From a virus, in IMG/VR virus record IMGVR_UViG_3300047175_000239, positions 1 to 20,917 of that record: 20,917 nt of DNA, one strand, 5' to 3'. The notes beneath the pieces are model-generated. The model searched no databases. It saw nothing but the letters and a program-made list of their open reading frames with translations, and was not told where the DNA came from. Below are positions 8,731 to 16,982 of this stretch, piece after piece (position 1 is the stretch's first letter; every line of letters starts with the position of its first letter). A program made the translations under genes and the position numbers.

Positions 8731-9243
8731 TCAGCCCACAATCGCCCCCGCCAGCGCCACCAGCCGCCGGGACCAGCCCAGTCCGAAATTCGCCCAGCTC
8801 GGCAACCGCGCATAATAATCCACCCGCCGCGCCAGCGCCTCGCGCGCCAGCGCCAGCGCATCGCCGGCCAGCAGCGCCTGCAGGCTGGCCGGCCCCAGCG
8901 CCCCATCCGCCGCCAACCCCGCCGCCTGCTGCAGCCATATCACGGCCCGTCGCCGCCCCGCATTCACCGCCGCATCGAACGCCACCATCGCGATCGGCAA
9001 GGGCAACGCATCGCCCTGCAAGCCCGTCCAATAATCCCGGCGATAGATCTCCGCCGCCGCCGCCGCCGTCAGCCCCGCGATATCCAGCGTCGGATAGGCC
9101 GCCGCGCTGATCCCGTATTTCGTGCCCCGCAGCGCCCCCTGGCCGACCGCGCCCCCCGTCCAATTCCCCGGATCGGCCGCATCCGCACTATACCCGCCCT
9201 CTGCCTGCAGGCTGAACGCCAGACAGCGCGCGAACTTATCCAT
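8731..9243 (-). CDS. GH108 family endolysin (N-acetylmuramidase-like)
   Basis: A 170-residue peptidoglycan hydrolase, the likely endolysin of the tail cluster. It has the family's catalytic glutamate in AEGGY (E15), followed by DPGNWTGG (24-31) and GTKYGIS (40-46). A second conserved stretch FDAAVNAG lies at 89-96. The C-terminal half (about 100-165) has the peptidoglycan-binding type 3 layout that usually follows GH108, including AADGALGPASLQALLA. There is no signal peptide, so release would need a holin. The stretch between the Asp motif and GTKYGIS is longer than in the minimal family pattern. It starts within the last eight bases of the coiled-coil/TM gene and is the last gene of the cluster, 100 bases before the CDF gene. 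No terminator is evident after it. Confidence 0.87.
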   Translation of the reverse strand: MDKFARCLAFSLQAEGGYSADAADPGNWTGGAVGQGALRGTKYGISAAAYPTLDIAGLTAAAAAEIYRRDYWTGLQGDALPLPIAMVAFDAAVNAGRRRAVIWLQQAAGLAADGALGPASLQALLAGDALALAREALARRVDYYARLPSWANFGLGWSRRLVALAGAIVG

Positions 9244-9562
9244 GAAACAACTTCCCCGCGAGCCCGCCGCAGGCCGCCGACAGCACGCTCACCAGCGCCA
9301 GGCTGTTGCGCCGCTCCGCCTCCCGCTCTCCCCTGATCCGCGACAGATCGGCGCGCACATCGCTCACCGCCGTCACCAGCTCGTCGATCTTGGAGAACAG
9401 CTTGGCTATCACCTGGTCCTCCTGCGACAGATACCGCACGCGCCAGGCCTCGAGCGTGTCCGCTTCGCTCTGCAACATCCCCAGCTCCTGGCGCATGCCG
9501 ATCATATCGGCGCGCAACGCCGCCATATCGGCCTGCAACACCGCCACCTCGTCGCTGCCCAT
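9236..9562 (-). CDS. Small coiled-coil protein with C-terminal membrane helix, XhlA/holin-like
   Basis: A 108-residue protein. Residues 5-35 and 55-84 are charged and heptad-like, as in coiled coils. Residues about 86-103 (SLALVSVLSAACGGLAGK) form one hydrophobic helix next to the C-terminus. This layout, together with the overlap of eight bases with the endolysin gene, resembles the XhlA family of phage lysis accessory proteins. An accessory holin or membrane anchor for lysis is inferred; the sequence alone does not prove it. The ATG at 9562 is preferred because AAGGG lies 6 bases upstream. The ATG at 9568 would add two residues but sits directly on that ribosome site. An ordinary small tail-associated membrane protein is the alternative. 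Confidence 0.7.
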   Translation of the reverse strand: MGSDEVAVLQADMAALRADMIGMRQELGMLQSEADTLEAWRVRYLSQEDQVIAKLFSKIDELVTAVSDVRADLSRIRGEREAERRNSLALVSVLSAACGGLAGKLFHG

Positions 9563-9572
9563 GGTCATCCCT

Positions 9573-11714
9573 TCACGCCGGCGTATCGGCGAGCACGATC
9601 GGATAGGTCGTCGCCTGCAGCGGCCAGTTCAGGCGCCAGGCAGCACCCAGATCGCCGCCGATATTCCAGTTCACCGGTGCCGCCAGGCTCCCGGCATTGT
9701 CCGTCACCGCATCGCCGCGGCCGATCTGCGTGCTGCCATAGGGATAGAAAAACAGCACATCGGCAGAAGGATTGGTGATCGCCGACGCCAGGGTCACGGA
9801 CACATGCGTGGCATCGACCCGCGCCGCCGCGCTCGCCGCAATGATCACGCCCGGTGCCGCGACACTGCCGCCATCCATCACCGCGAACCCCGCCCCGGCC
9901 AGCGCCTGCAGCCCGACGACGAGATCATTGCCCGCATCGTGCACGATCGTCAGGATCAGGCTGGTGTCGGAGGCGCGATACACATGCGAAATCCGCGGCC
10001 CGTTCGCCACCGGCAGCCCGCTCGCCGGCACCTGGCCCGCCGGCAGACTGTCCGACAGCCCCATCGCGATCGCCGCCCGCGCCGCCGCATGCGCGCCCAG
10101 CCGCCCATAGCGCAACAGATCGGGCTGGTCGCGATGCTCCGGATCGCCGCCTGAGGACAGCCCGGTGTTCGGATCATAAGCCGCATTCAGCGCATTCGAA
10201 TCCGCCGTCTGCGCCGCAAACACCACGATGTTGTTGGCGCTCACCGAGGCCAGATCGGCGATCGATTCCCGCACCATCTGCACGCCGTCATTGGTCTCGT
10301 ACGGGATCGCATTCCACGCCAGCAGCGGCAGGCTGGCGGCCGTCCGCCCCAGCAGCCCCCGCGTCAGCGACAAAAGCCGCAGCACGCTGGCCTTATACAG
10401 CGCCTTGTTCGCATAGGGCATCGTGCTGTCCTGCTCCGACCAAGGCCAGATCAGAAACGCGATATCGCCCTCATCGGCGGCCGAGACCACGGCCGCACTG
10501 CCGCTCAGATAGGCGCTCAGCGCCGCGAAATCCGGCCCGCCCGCCCAACCGGACGGATCGGATCCATCCCCGGGGTTCGTCAAAAACGTGCCTCCCGACG
10601 CCCCCGGCGGAAACAAAGGCGGCGAGGAGTTGGAAATCGGATGACCGGAAATGATCGAATAGCGGTTCGGCGACAAATACGTATCCGCCTGCACCGCGCA
10701 GATGCCATAGGCAGCCGCCCCCAGATACCACGCCACCCCCTGCGCCAGCGCCAGCGGCCCGCCAGAATTGACGAACCAGGCCGCATTCGACTGCCCCATC
10801 ACCAGCAGATTGACGCCGCGCCGCGCCCCCAGCACCCACCTTCCACTGGCCGCCACCAGCGTACCGACCTCGGCCGCCGTCAGCGCCCGCTCCCAGGTTG
10901 CCGCCTCATGAAACCAGCATTGCGCCGATCCCTGCAGCGACCCGTCATGCAGAAACAGCACCTGCGCATTCGCACTCGCCGGCAACGGATTGGCGACCCC
11001 GGCCGCCACCTGCACCCCATCCAGCCAGACATCCACGCCCACACCGGGCGTATGACGTAGGATCACCGCATGGCTATGCCGCCGCGCCAGCGCCGCCGTC
11101 AGCACCACCGGCTGCACCGCGCTCGGAAACAGCGTCAGGTTCGACCCCTCGCTGCTATCGGCCTGCAGGATCGTCACGCCGCCGGCCGTCGCATGGATCA
11201 GCGGTATCGGCTGGGCATCCCCGTAATAGGTCCCCTGCCGCCAGTTCGGCCGCGTCCAGACCAGATAGCGCGTCCAGGCGACCCCCGAACCGAACTCGAA
11301 ACCCGGATGCGACAATCCCCCATCCGGATCGAGGCTCGGCCCATAGGACACGATCGCCCCGTCCGGCGCCCCCACCGCCCCCAGATACCCGTTCACCCGC
11401 GGCGCCGCGATCGTCGCCACGGGTGCGGTGTCAAAACTCACATGATAAGGCAGCAGCGCCCGCCCGGCCCCGGACTTGTCCAGCAGCGACCCCACGACCG
11501 CGCCGCTCGCGGTCACGGGCGCGCCATTCGCATCCAACAGCCCGCTCAGCACCCCGGCATCCCACCAGCCGGACAGGCCGGCAATCGCCGACGGATAGGG
11601 CCCGGTAAACACCCCCGCCGCCACCGTGCTCCCCGCCGGCAATGCGGCGACCAGCGCCCGCTTGCCCGCCGCCGTCAGCAGCGGCGCACCCGACGCATCG
11701 AACAGCAGCGCCAC
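9573..11714 (-). CDS. Phage tail-associated protein with LamG-like and SGNH-hydrolase (carbohydrate esterase-like) domains
   Basis: A 713-residue protein with a short N-terminal attachment-like segment (LLFDASGAPLL). A concanavalin/LamG-like beta-sandwich follows at about 100-292, ending in the typical CWFHEAATWERALTAAEV text. An SGNH-type hydrolase spans about 300-550, with the nucleophile block GQSN (S309), the block IWPWSEQDS at 422-430 resembling the W-x-x-G-E-S-D of sialate O-acetylesterases, and a terminal Asp/His block DPEHRDQ (D524, H527). A beta-rich tail covers about 560-713. The likely role is de-O-acetylation of a surface glycan met by the tail; this is inferred from domain type. 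The start is GTG one base after the stop of the preceding fibre gene, with GGTGA upstream. The stop overlaps the ribosome site of the next gene. Confidence 0.72.
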   Translation of the reverse strand: MALLFDASGAPLLTAAGKRALVAALPAGSTVAAGVFTGPYPSAIAGLSGWWDAGVLSGLLDANGAPVTASGAVVGSLLDKSGAGRALLPYHVSFDTAPVATIAAPRVNGYLGAVGAPDGAIVSYGPSLDPDGGLSHPGFEFGSGVAWTRYLVWTRPNWRQGTYYGDAQPIPLIHATAGGVTILQADSSEGSNLTLFPSAVQPVVLTAALARRHSHAVILRHTPGVGVDVWLDGVQVAAGVANPLPASANAQVLFLHDGSLQGSAQCWFHEAATWERALTAAEVGTLVAASGRWVLGARRGVNLLVMGQSNAAWFVNSGGPLALAQGVAWYLGAAAYGICAVQADTYLSPNRYSIISGHPISNSSPPLFPPGASGGTFLTNPGDGSDPSGWAGGPDFAALSAYLSGSAAVVSAADEGDIAFLIWPWSEQDSTMPYANKALYKASVLRLLSLTRGLLGRTAASLPLLAWNAIPYETNDGVQMVRESIADLASVSANNIVVFAAQTADSNALNAAYDPNTGLSSGGDPEHRDQPDLLRYGRLGAHAAARAAIAMGLSDSLPAGQVPASGLPVANGPRISHVYRASDTSLILTIVHDAGNDLVVGLQALAGAGFAVMDGGSVAAPGVIIAASAAARVDATHVSVTLASAITNPSADVLFFYPYGSTQIGRGDAVTDNAGSLAAPVNWNIGGDLGAAWRLNWPLQATTYPIVLADTPA

Positions 11715-11715
11715 G

Positions 11716-13872
11716 TCAGGTCACCGTGATCGTAAAGCTGCTGACCGCCACACTCGTCCCGGCCGCCGTCTCGACCCAGACATAATAGCTCCCCGGCGTC
11801 GCCGGCGTCGGACAATAAACCGCCCATATCGCGTTGCCGTAGATCAGGCTCGCCGCCGTCCACCCCGATGTCGGCGCGACCGTGTTCGAGGTCGAGAGCG
11901 CCACCTGCGTCGCCACCACCTGCGGCGGATTGACGGCGCCGTTCAGCCCCACCGTCCCCGTCCCGTGCACGAACGTCCCGCCCGGATTATTGATCCCATA
12001 GGACAAAGTCGCCGCGGCGGAGACCACGATCGCCGCCGACACCGACGCGATCCCGCTCGCCGCATCCTGCGCCCAGGCATAATAGGTCCCCCCCTGCGCC
12101 GGCGTCAGGCTGGCCGTGAACGCCCCCGCCACATTCGTCGCCTGCGTCCACCCCGTCGTCGGCACCGTCAGATTCTGCGTCGCCAGCTGCACGTTCACCG
12201 CATCGCCGGCCGGGCTCACGGTGCCCGACACGCTCAGGGCGCTCCCCGCCGTCCCGGTCGCCGGCACACTCACCGTGATCGACGCCGCCACCACCGACAC
12301 CGCGCTCGAGATCGCCGCCACCGACGGGCTCGCCGTCTGCTCGGCCCAGACGTAATAGGTCCCAGCCGCGGCCGGAGAGAGCGACGCCGTCCACGCGCCA
12401 TCCGCCACCACCGCGTTCACCCAGCCGCCCGGCGCCACCGTGGCACTCGTCGACAGCCCGACCTGCACCGCCACATTCCCCGGCGCCACACTGCCGGAGA
12501 GCGACAGCACAGAGCCCAGCGCCACCGTCGCCGGTACCGCGTTCAACCCGATGCTCGGCTGCGCGATGGTAAAGCTGTTGGACACGCCAATCACCGCGAT
12601 ATTCCCATGATCGCGCACCCGCACGGCATAGCTCCCGGGCGCCAGGCCGCCGATCGTGAAACTATAGGCATTCGCAGTGATCACCGGGCTCGCCGCCGGC
12701 AGCCAGCTGCTGCCGCCATCGGTCGAATAATCCAGCGCCGTCGGCGCATCGTTGAACACCCCGCCGACCACGGCGAACGGCGTCTCCGGCGCCGGCGCCA
12801 CGATCGTGCCGACCGTCAGCGTCGGCGCGTTCGGCACGATGCCGCTCCACCAGATCAGCGACCCGCCGGAATAGCTGAGCCCGACCAGCGACGTCGCCGC
12901 CCCCGGCGGCAAGCTCGTCCCGCCGGAGCCCGAGCTGATGCCGGTGCCGAATGTGACCACGCCCGACGCCAGATTGATCAGCGTGCAGGCAAACCCCGCC
13001 CCGGTATTGCTGAAATTCGCCGTCAGAGTCAGCGGCTGGCTCGCCACCAGGATCCGGTCGTTATGCTGCGTCGAATCCAGCACCGTATCGCCGGTCAGCT
13101 CCACGACCCCCTGCTGCACGGTCGGCAGTTTCGTCTCGACATAGGTCCACAGCGCGCCAAAACTCTGCGAGCTCAGCGCGTTACCACCCTGCGCCACCAG
13201 CAATTCATCGGAATCTGAAACCGGCCCCGCGGCCGCCAGCTGGTCGATCGTCTGCCCGCCCAGAAACTGCCCATAGGGCATCCAGGCGAGCGCCCCGTTC
13301 TGCCAGAGCGCCACGTAATCCGAGGCCCCGACGGTGCTCGCACTATTCCCCGCGGCCGGGCCGGACAGCCCCGCCCCCGCCGCGCCGGCAGGACCGCTCG
13401 CCCCCGCCGGCCCGGCCGGCCCCGCCGGCCCCACGGGCCCCGCCGGCCCGGCGATCGAAGAGACCGTCACGCTGACGACGCCGTTCGCGTCGATCGCCAC
13501 ACCCGGCCCGGCCGAAAACAACCCGCGCAGCGCGCTCGCCGGCAGCAGCCCCGGCGCGCCGGCGCTGCTGATCACGATGTCATCCGACAGCGACATCGCG
13601 CTCTGCACCGGAAACCCGGCATGATCCGCCCCGGTCGCCGCCAACGCGCCGGCGGAGATCTCCAGCCCGGTGCCGACCGCCACACTCTCCGGCCCGCCCG
13701 CCCCGGTGCTCACCCGCCCCAGCAACGTCCCCGTCGGCACGCTGATCACCGCCTGCGACGACGCCGTCAGCTGCGCCACCGTCACCGCATAGAGCGTGCC
13801 CGCCTGCGACAGCGGCAGCAGGTCGCCCGCCCCCACCGACGCGGCGGCCGGCAATTGCGAAATCGTCGTCAT
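11716..13872 (-). CDS. Modular tail fibre with collagen-like stretch and tandem Ig-like repeats
   Basis: A 718-residue elongated fibre. Residues 1-80 match the N-terminus of the neighbouring tailspike gene, so this is probably the baseplate or adaptor docking module. Related short units recur at about 87-122, 176-206 and 212-247. A collagen-like run of Gly-Xaa-Yaa triplets lies at 142-165. From 346 the protein is a series of beta-sandwich domains, with three clearly related units at about 437-529, 530-620 and 621-718, each with a G-T/S-Y-Y-x-W core. No enzymatic motif is seen, so adhesion or spacing is the likely role. The ATG at 13872 has only a weak upstream GGGGA. The gene sits 46 bases after the tailspike gene and one base before the esterase-like gene. 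Confidence 0.72.
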   Translation of the reverse strand: MTTISQLPAAASVGAGDLLPLSQAGTLYAVTVAQLTASSQAVISVPTGTLLGRVSTGAGGPESVAVGTGLEISAGALAATGADHAGFPVQSAMSLSDDIVISSAGAPGLLPASALRGLFSAGPGVAIDANGVVSVTVSSIAGPAGPVGPAGPAGPAGASGPAGAAGAGLSGPAAGNSASTVGASDYVALWQNGALAWMPYGQFLGGQTIDQLAAAGPVSDSDELLVAQGGNALSSQSFGALWTYVETKLPTVQQGVVELTGDTVLDSTQHNDRILVASQPLTLTANFSNTGAGFACTLINLASGVVTFGTGISSGSGGTSLPPGAATSLVGLSYSGGSLIWWSGIVPNAPTLTVGTIVAPAPETPFAVVGGVFNDAPTALDYSTDGGSSWLPAASPVITANAYSFTIGGLAPGSYAVRVRDHGNIAVIGVSNSFTIAQPSIGLNAVPATVALGSVLSLSGSVAPGNVAVQVGLSTSATVAPGGWVNAVVADGAWTASLSPAAAGTYYVWAEQTASPSVAAISSAVSVVAASITVSVPATGTAGSALSVSGTVSPAGDAVNVQLATQNLTVPTTGWTQATNVAGAFTASLTPAQGGTYYAWAQDAASGIASVSAAIVVSAAATLSYGINNPGGTFVHGTGTVGLNGAVNPPQVVATQVALSTSNTVAPTSGWTAASLIYGNAIWAVYCPTPATPGSYYVWVETAAGTSVAVSSFTITVT
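11719..12564 (-). repeat. Three tandem Ig-like repeats encoded in the fibre gene
   Basis: Residues 437-529, 530-620 and 621-718 of the fibre align by the shared elements L-S/N-G-x-V-x-P near the start, Q-V/L-x-L-x-T-x-x-x-x-P-x-x-G-W in the middle, and G-T-Y-Y-x-W-A or G-S-Y-Y-V-W-V near the end. Their DNA spans are about 12286-12564, 12013-12285 and 11719-12012. A more distant unit precedes them at residues 346-436. Confidence 0.75.
13378..13449 (-). repeat. Collagen-like Gly-Xaa-Yaa tract in the fibre gene
   Basis: Eight consecutive triplets, mostly GPA with GPV, GAS and GAA, cover fibre residues 142-165. Such tracts form trimeric triple helices in phage fibres, so a trimeric shaft is likely. 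At the DNA level the tract is a run of GC-rich, near-repeated 9-base units and could be prone to length change. Confidence 0.85.
13633..13872 (-). repeat. N-terminal docking module, copy in the Ig/collagen fibre
   Basis: The first 80 residues share the pattern M-T-T-I-x-Q-L-P, A-A-S-V, D-x-L/A, Q-x-G, A-Q-L, T-L-L-x-x-V and a P-x-x-V-x-x-G-x-x-L stretch with residues 1-80 of the tailspike encoded at 13919-16477. It is probably a duplicated attachment domain. Confidence 0.75.
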
Positions 13873-13904
13873 GAGCAGAATATCCCCGAGGCGAATGTGA
13901 AGCA

Positions 13905-13920
13905 GAGCGCCGCCGCGCTC
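13905..13920 (-). other. Small perfect hairpin overlapping the tailspike stop codon
   Basis: GAGCGC and GCGCTC pair around a four-base loop in the only sizeable gap (46 bases) between two tail genes. The stem overlaps the stop codon at 13919-13921. The downstream bases are not T-rich, so a partial terminator or mRNA-stability element is only a possibility. Confidence 0.3.
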
Positions 13921-16477
13921 AGGCGACCGCGACCCAGTGGCCGGAGCCGGTGACCTGGTTCACCCAGAACGTGCTCCCGGCGCCACCGTTAAGATTCCGA
14001 AACGTCGAGCCCGCCGGCGCGCTCACCGTATTCAACGGCGAGCCGCGGCCGATCAGCTCCGCCGCCCCGGTCGATTCGGTATCGGAAAGGATAGACACCG
14101 TCCCCGTCCCCGCCGGATGCAGCGACAGATTGCCGGACCGCGTCCGCAGCGTCAGGCTGCCATCCCCGTTCGGCGACACGTAATCGCTCTGCGAAAACCG
14201 CGCCGCCCGCCAACCGCCATTATAGCCGATCCAATCAACGGTCGCCCCCGCCGGCACGGTGATCGGCGCGCCGGTCCAGTTACTCTGCGCCGGCGATGCC
14301 CCGGCATCGGCAAACACCGTCGCCACCAGGCAATCCACGCTCAACGACCGCCCCGGCAGCGGCGGCAATCCCACCTGCGCCGTCGCCGCCGCCCCGCCCC
14401 CGTCGCCGGTGATCGTCACGGTCGTGCCGGCGCCATAGCCGCTGCCGAAACTGCTCATCTGTATGCCGAGGATCTTCCCGTTCGAGATGAACGCCGTCGC
14501 CGCCGCCCCGGTCCCGGTCCCCGAAAAACTCACCGTCGCGGTCGTATAGCCGATCCCGGCATCGACCAGGGTGCAATAGGTGATCGTCCCCGCCGCCAGT
14601 GCGGCCTGCCCGCTCACCATGCTCGCCACCGGCGCGCTCGCCTGCGAGATGCTCACCGCATCCGCCAGATCGGGATAGGTCAGCGTATACACACCATTGA
14701 CCAGCACCGGATTGACCGCGGCGCGCGACGTATAATTCAACAGATTCCCGCGAATCGTGGCCGAACCGGTATAGGCGGACAGCGCATTGGTCAGATTCGC
14801 CCCGGCCCCGCCGACCACGATATTGCCCTCGATCAGAATATTCTGCGCGTTATCGCGCACGAGTATCCCCACGGCATTGCCGCCATAATTGATCCAATTC
14901 CCGATGATCGAAAGCCCGGTGCAGGCGAGATTGAAATTATCCCCCGCCCCGTTCGACTCCACATTCTGCACGGCGATGCTGCTGCCGGTGCAATCCTGGA
15001 TGAAATTCGCCCGCGCCGTGCAATACTGCCCGCCACCGATGTTCAACCCGATCAGCGCGCCGTTGATATAGTTGTTATCGACCTCCGTATTGATCGACCC
15101 GCCGCAATCGATCCCGAACGCCGAGGCCCCGGTGATCATATTGCCCGTCACCTTGCAATAGCCGGTATCGCACAGAATCCCCGCCCCACCCTGCGCCAGC
15201 GAACTGTTATTCGTACACAGATTGGCCGCCACCAGGATGTTACGGCCGGAGATGAAAATCCCATAGCCCTTGTTGCTGAAACAATTATTCCCCAAAATCA
15301 GCGCCGCCAGCACGTCCGGATTGGCGTTCCCATACAGAAACGGCTGCACATCCACATTATTGGCAACGAAATTGCCGACCAGAATGCCGACATTATTGTT
15401 CCAGCAGGTGTTGCCGACGATATGCAGCTGCCTGATCTTCAGCGTGAACGTCGGATCCTGGCTGTCGATGAAAATCCCATCGACGCCGTTGTCATGGCTG
15501 CTGCAATTGGTGATGCTCAGCGCATCGAGCGCCACGGCATAGAATCCATGCACCACATTGCCGGTGAATTCGCAATGATCGATCCGGTGCTGTGTCACCG
15601 TCGGATCGCTCGAAAAATACGCGAGGCCCGAGCCCGCGCCGGCGCCCTGCGCGTTGCGGAACACGCAATTCGTCACCAGCGACTTCGTGCAGCTCGCCTG
15701 CACCACGACCCCATAGGTCGTCTGCGTGATCGTGCTGTTCGCATCGAAGATCACGCCGTCCAGCACCAGCGACGCCGCCGAAAAACTCAGCCACGCCGGC
15801 GCGCCCGACGTCCCCAGCTTCGACTGCGCGGAGCGCTTCAATATCGTCAGCCCCGCCACGCCCAGCAGCGTGCAGGCGCTGCCCGACACATCGCATTCCC
15901 CGGCGATGGCATAGGTCTTCGCCCCCAGCCGCACCGGCGCCCCGCTCGCCACCGCCGCCAGCAGTGCGGCGCTATCATCCGTCACGCCATCGCCCTTGGC
16001 GCCGAAATCCTCGATCGACACCGCATTCGCCGCAATCGCATCCAGCGTCCGCGCCGTCGTCGCCCCGCTCGCCGTCGCGGTCAGCGCGCCGCCCGGCACG
16101 CCCGCCACATTGCCCAGCCCCGCCAGAAAATTGGCATAGCTCACGCCGACATTCGCCCCCGCCTGCCCGATCGGCACGATATCGCCCGCCCCCGGCGTGC
16201 TCCCGCCCGGCAACCCGGCGATCACGAACGGCGACGCCATCGCGGATAACGTATCGCCGGAGAGCGACAAATTCGCCCCGATGCTGACCGGCACGGGTGC
16301 GGCCGTCCCCGGCCCGACCCCGGCCAGCAGCGTATTCTGCGGCAGCGTCAGCGACCTCTGCACCCCGGCCAGCAGCTGCGCCCGGCTCGCCGCCAGAGTC
16401 TGCCCGTTCTGAAAAATCGCGAGCTCATCGGTGTCTGACACCGAAGCCGCCGGCGGCAATTGCCCGATCGTCGTCAT
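13919..16477 (-). CDS. Tailspike with pectate-lyase-3-like right-handed beta-helix
   Basis: An 852-residue tailspike candidate. Residues 1-80 are the docking module shared with the next fibre, and a related unit lies at 89-123. At 153-172 is the entry motif of pectate-lyase-superfamily phage spikes (FGAKGDGVTDDSAAL). From about 200 to 580 there are repeating beta-helix rungs with many short motifs such as GNTCWNN, GNNCFSN and GNMITG. The segment 636-702 holds two units of a G-x-G-Y ... G-A-x-A-T-A repeat known from phage structural proteins. The C-terminal part (about 740-852) is likely a trimer tip. Binding or cleaving a surface polysaccharide is the usual role of such spikes; no catalytic pair can be assigned by eye. 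The ATG at 16477 has GAGGTGA upstream. The core is Cys-rich (15 Cys between 195 and 519). Confidence 0.82.
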   Translation of the reverse strand: MTTIGQLPPAASVSDTDELAIFQNGQTLAASRAQLLAGVQRSLTLPQNTLLAGVGPGTAAPVPVSIGANLSLSGDTLSAMASPFVIAGLPGGSTPGAGDIVPIGQAGANVGVSYANFLAGLGNVAGVPGGALTATASGATTARTLDAIAANAVSIEDFGAKGDGVTDDSAALLAAVASGAPVRLGAKTYAIAGECDVSGSACTLLGVAGLTILKRSAQSKLGTSGAPAWLSFSAASLVLDGVIFDANSTITQTTYGVVVQASCTKSLVTNCVFRNAQGAGAGSGLAYFSSDPTVTQHRIDHCEFTGNVVHGFYAVALDALSITNCSSHDNGVDGIFIDSQDPTFTLKIRQLHIVGNTCWNNNVGILVGNFVANNVDVQPFLYGNANPDVLAALILGNNCFSNKGYGIFISGRNILVAANLCTNNSSLAQGGAGILCDTGYCKVTGNMITGASAFGIDCGGSINTEVDNNYINGALIGLNIGGGQYCTARANFIQDCTGSSIAVQNVESNGAGDNFNLACTGLSIIGNWINYGGNAVGILVRDNAQNILIEGNIVVGGAGANLTNALSAYTGSATIRGNLLNYTSRAAVNPVLVNGVYTLTYPDLADAVSISQASAPVASMVSGQAALAAGTITYCTLVDAGIGYTTATVSFSGTGTGAAATAFISNGKILGIQMSSFGSGYGAGTTVTITGDGGGAAATAQVGLPPLPGRSLSVDCLVATVFADAGASPAQSNWTGAPITVPAGATVDWIGYNGGWRAARFSQSDYVSPNGDGSLTLRTRSGNLSLHPAGTGTVSILSDTESTGAAELIGRGSPLNTVSAPAGSTFRNLNGGAGSTFWVNQVTGSGHWVAVA
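16238..16477 (-). repeat. N-terminal docking module, copy in the tailspike
   Basis: Residues 1-80 of the tailspike are paralogous to residues 1-80 of the Ig/collagen fibre, including the shared opening M-T-T-I-x-Q-L-P and the D-x-L/A, Q-x-G and A-Q-L positions. Confidence 0.75.
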
Positions 16478-16486
16478 CGCATCACC

Positions 16487-16969
16487 TCAAAGAATTGTCA
16501 GCGGCGTGCCGGTCGGATCGGTCAGCGGCTGCCCGCTCTGCGTCGTCAGCGCACTCGGCGCCGCCACCACCGTCGCCAGCGCCGCCACCGGCAGCGCGAT
16601 GCTGCGCGCCAGCGTCCGCCCGCCGGCGGTCGCAATCGTCAGCGTCACGACATAGGTCGTCAGCGCCTGGCCGCCGCTCAGCCACAGCACCGCGCGCGTG
16701 CCATCCGCCGCCGCCGACATCAGCGACAGATCACCCACCGCATCCGGGCTGATCGCGACATCGATCGTGCTGATCGTATCACCCGGATTCGCCGTCAGCG
16801 CCGGCGCGATGTCGAACACATAATCCAGCGTATCGCCCGGATCCTTCACCGGCCACACCAGCGGTGCGGCCGGCGGCACGAGCGGCCCGCGCGGCACTGG
16901 AACGAACCCGTCGATCTGCAAATAACGCGCCGCCGACGGACGCCACAAATGCGTCGTTACTGTGGTCAT
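16487..16969 (-). CDS. Phage fibre-tail adaptor-like protein
   Basis: A 160-residue protein that resembles the small adaptor proteins linking a fibre to the tail. The key text is VKDPGDTLDYVFDI followed by GDTISTIDVAI, then a strand-rich region with a hydrophobic LTTYVVTLTIATAGG and RSIALPV, consistent with an Ig-like fold. There is no signal peptide or enzymatic motif. The ATG at 16969 is preferred because GAGGGG lies about 9 bases upstream. A GTG at 16978 would add three residues but sits on that site. It lies between the glycine-rich fibre and the tailspike, which suits a linker role for one of them. The assignment is by pattern recall and position, so it is moderate. Confidence 0.6.
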   Translation of the reverse strand: MTTVTTHLWRPSAARYLQIDGFVPVPRGPLVPPAAPLVWPVKDPGDTLDYVFDIAPALTANPGDTISTIDVAISPDAVGDLSLMSAAADGTRAVLWLSGGQALTTYVVTLTIATAGGRTLARSIALPVAALATVVAAPSALTTQSGQPLTDPTGTPLTIL

Positions 16970-16982
16970 CGCTGCCACCCCC

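Noticed and set aside
11626-13218. 530-codon open frame on the + strand opposite the Ig/collagen fibre
   Set aside because: Arg/His-rich shadow of the minus-strand gene with its repeats. No recognisable domain.
13937-16249. 770-codon open frame on the + strand opposite the tailspike gene
   Set aside because: Its translation is Arg/Pro/His-rich and has no domain pattern, as expected opposite a high-GC gene with strong GC3 bias. The minus-strand frame has clear beta-helix and docking motifs.
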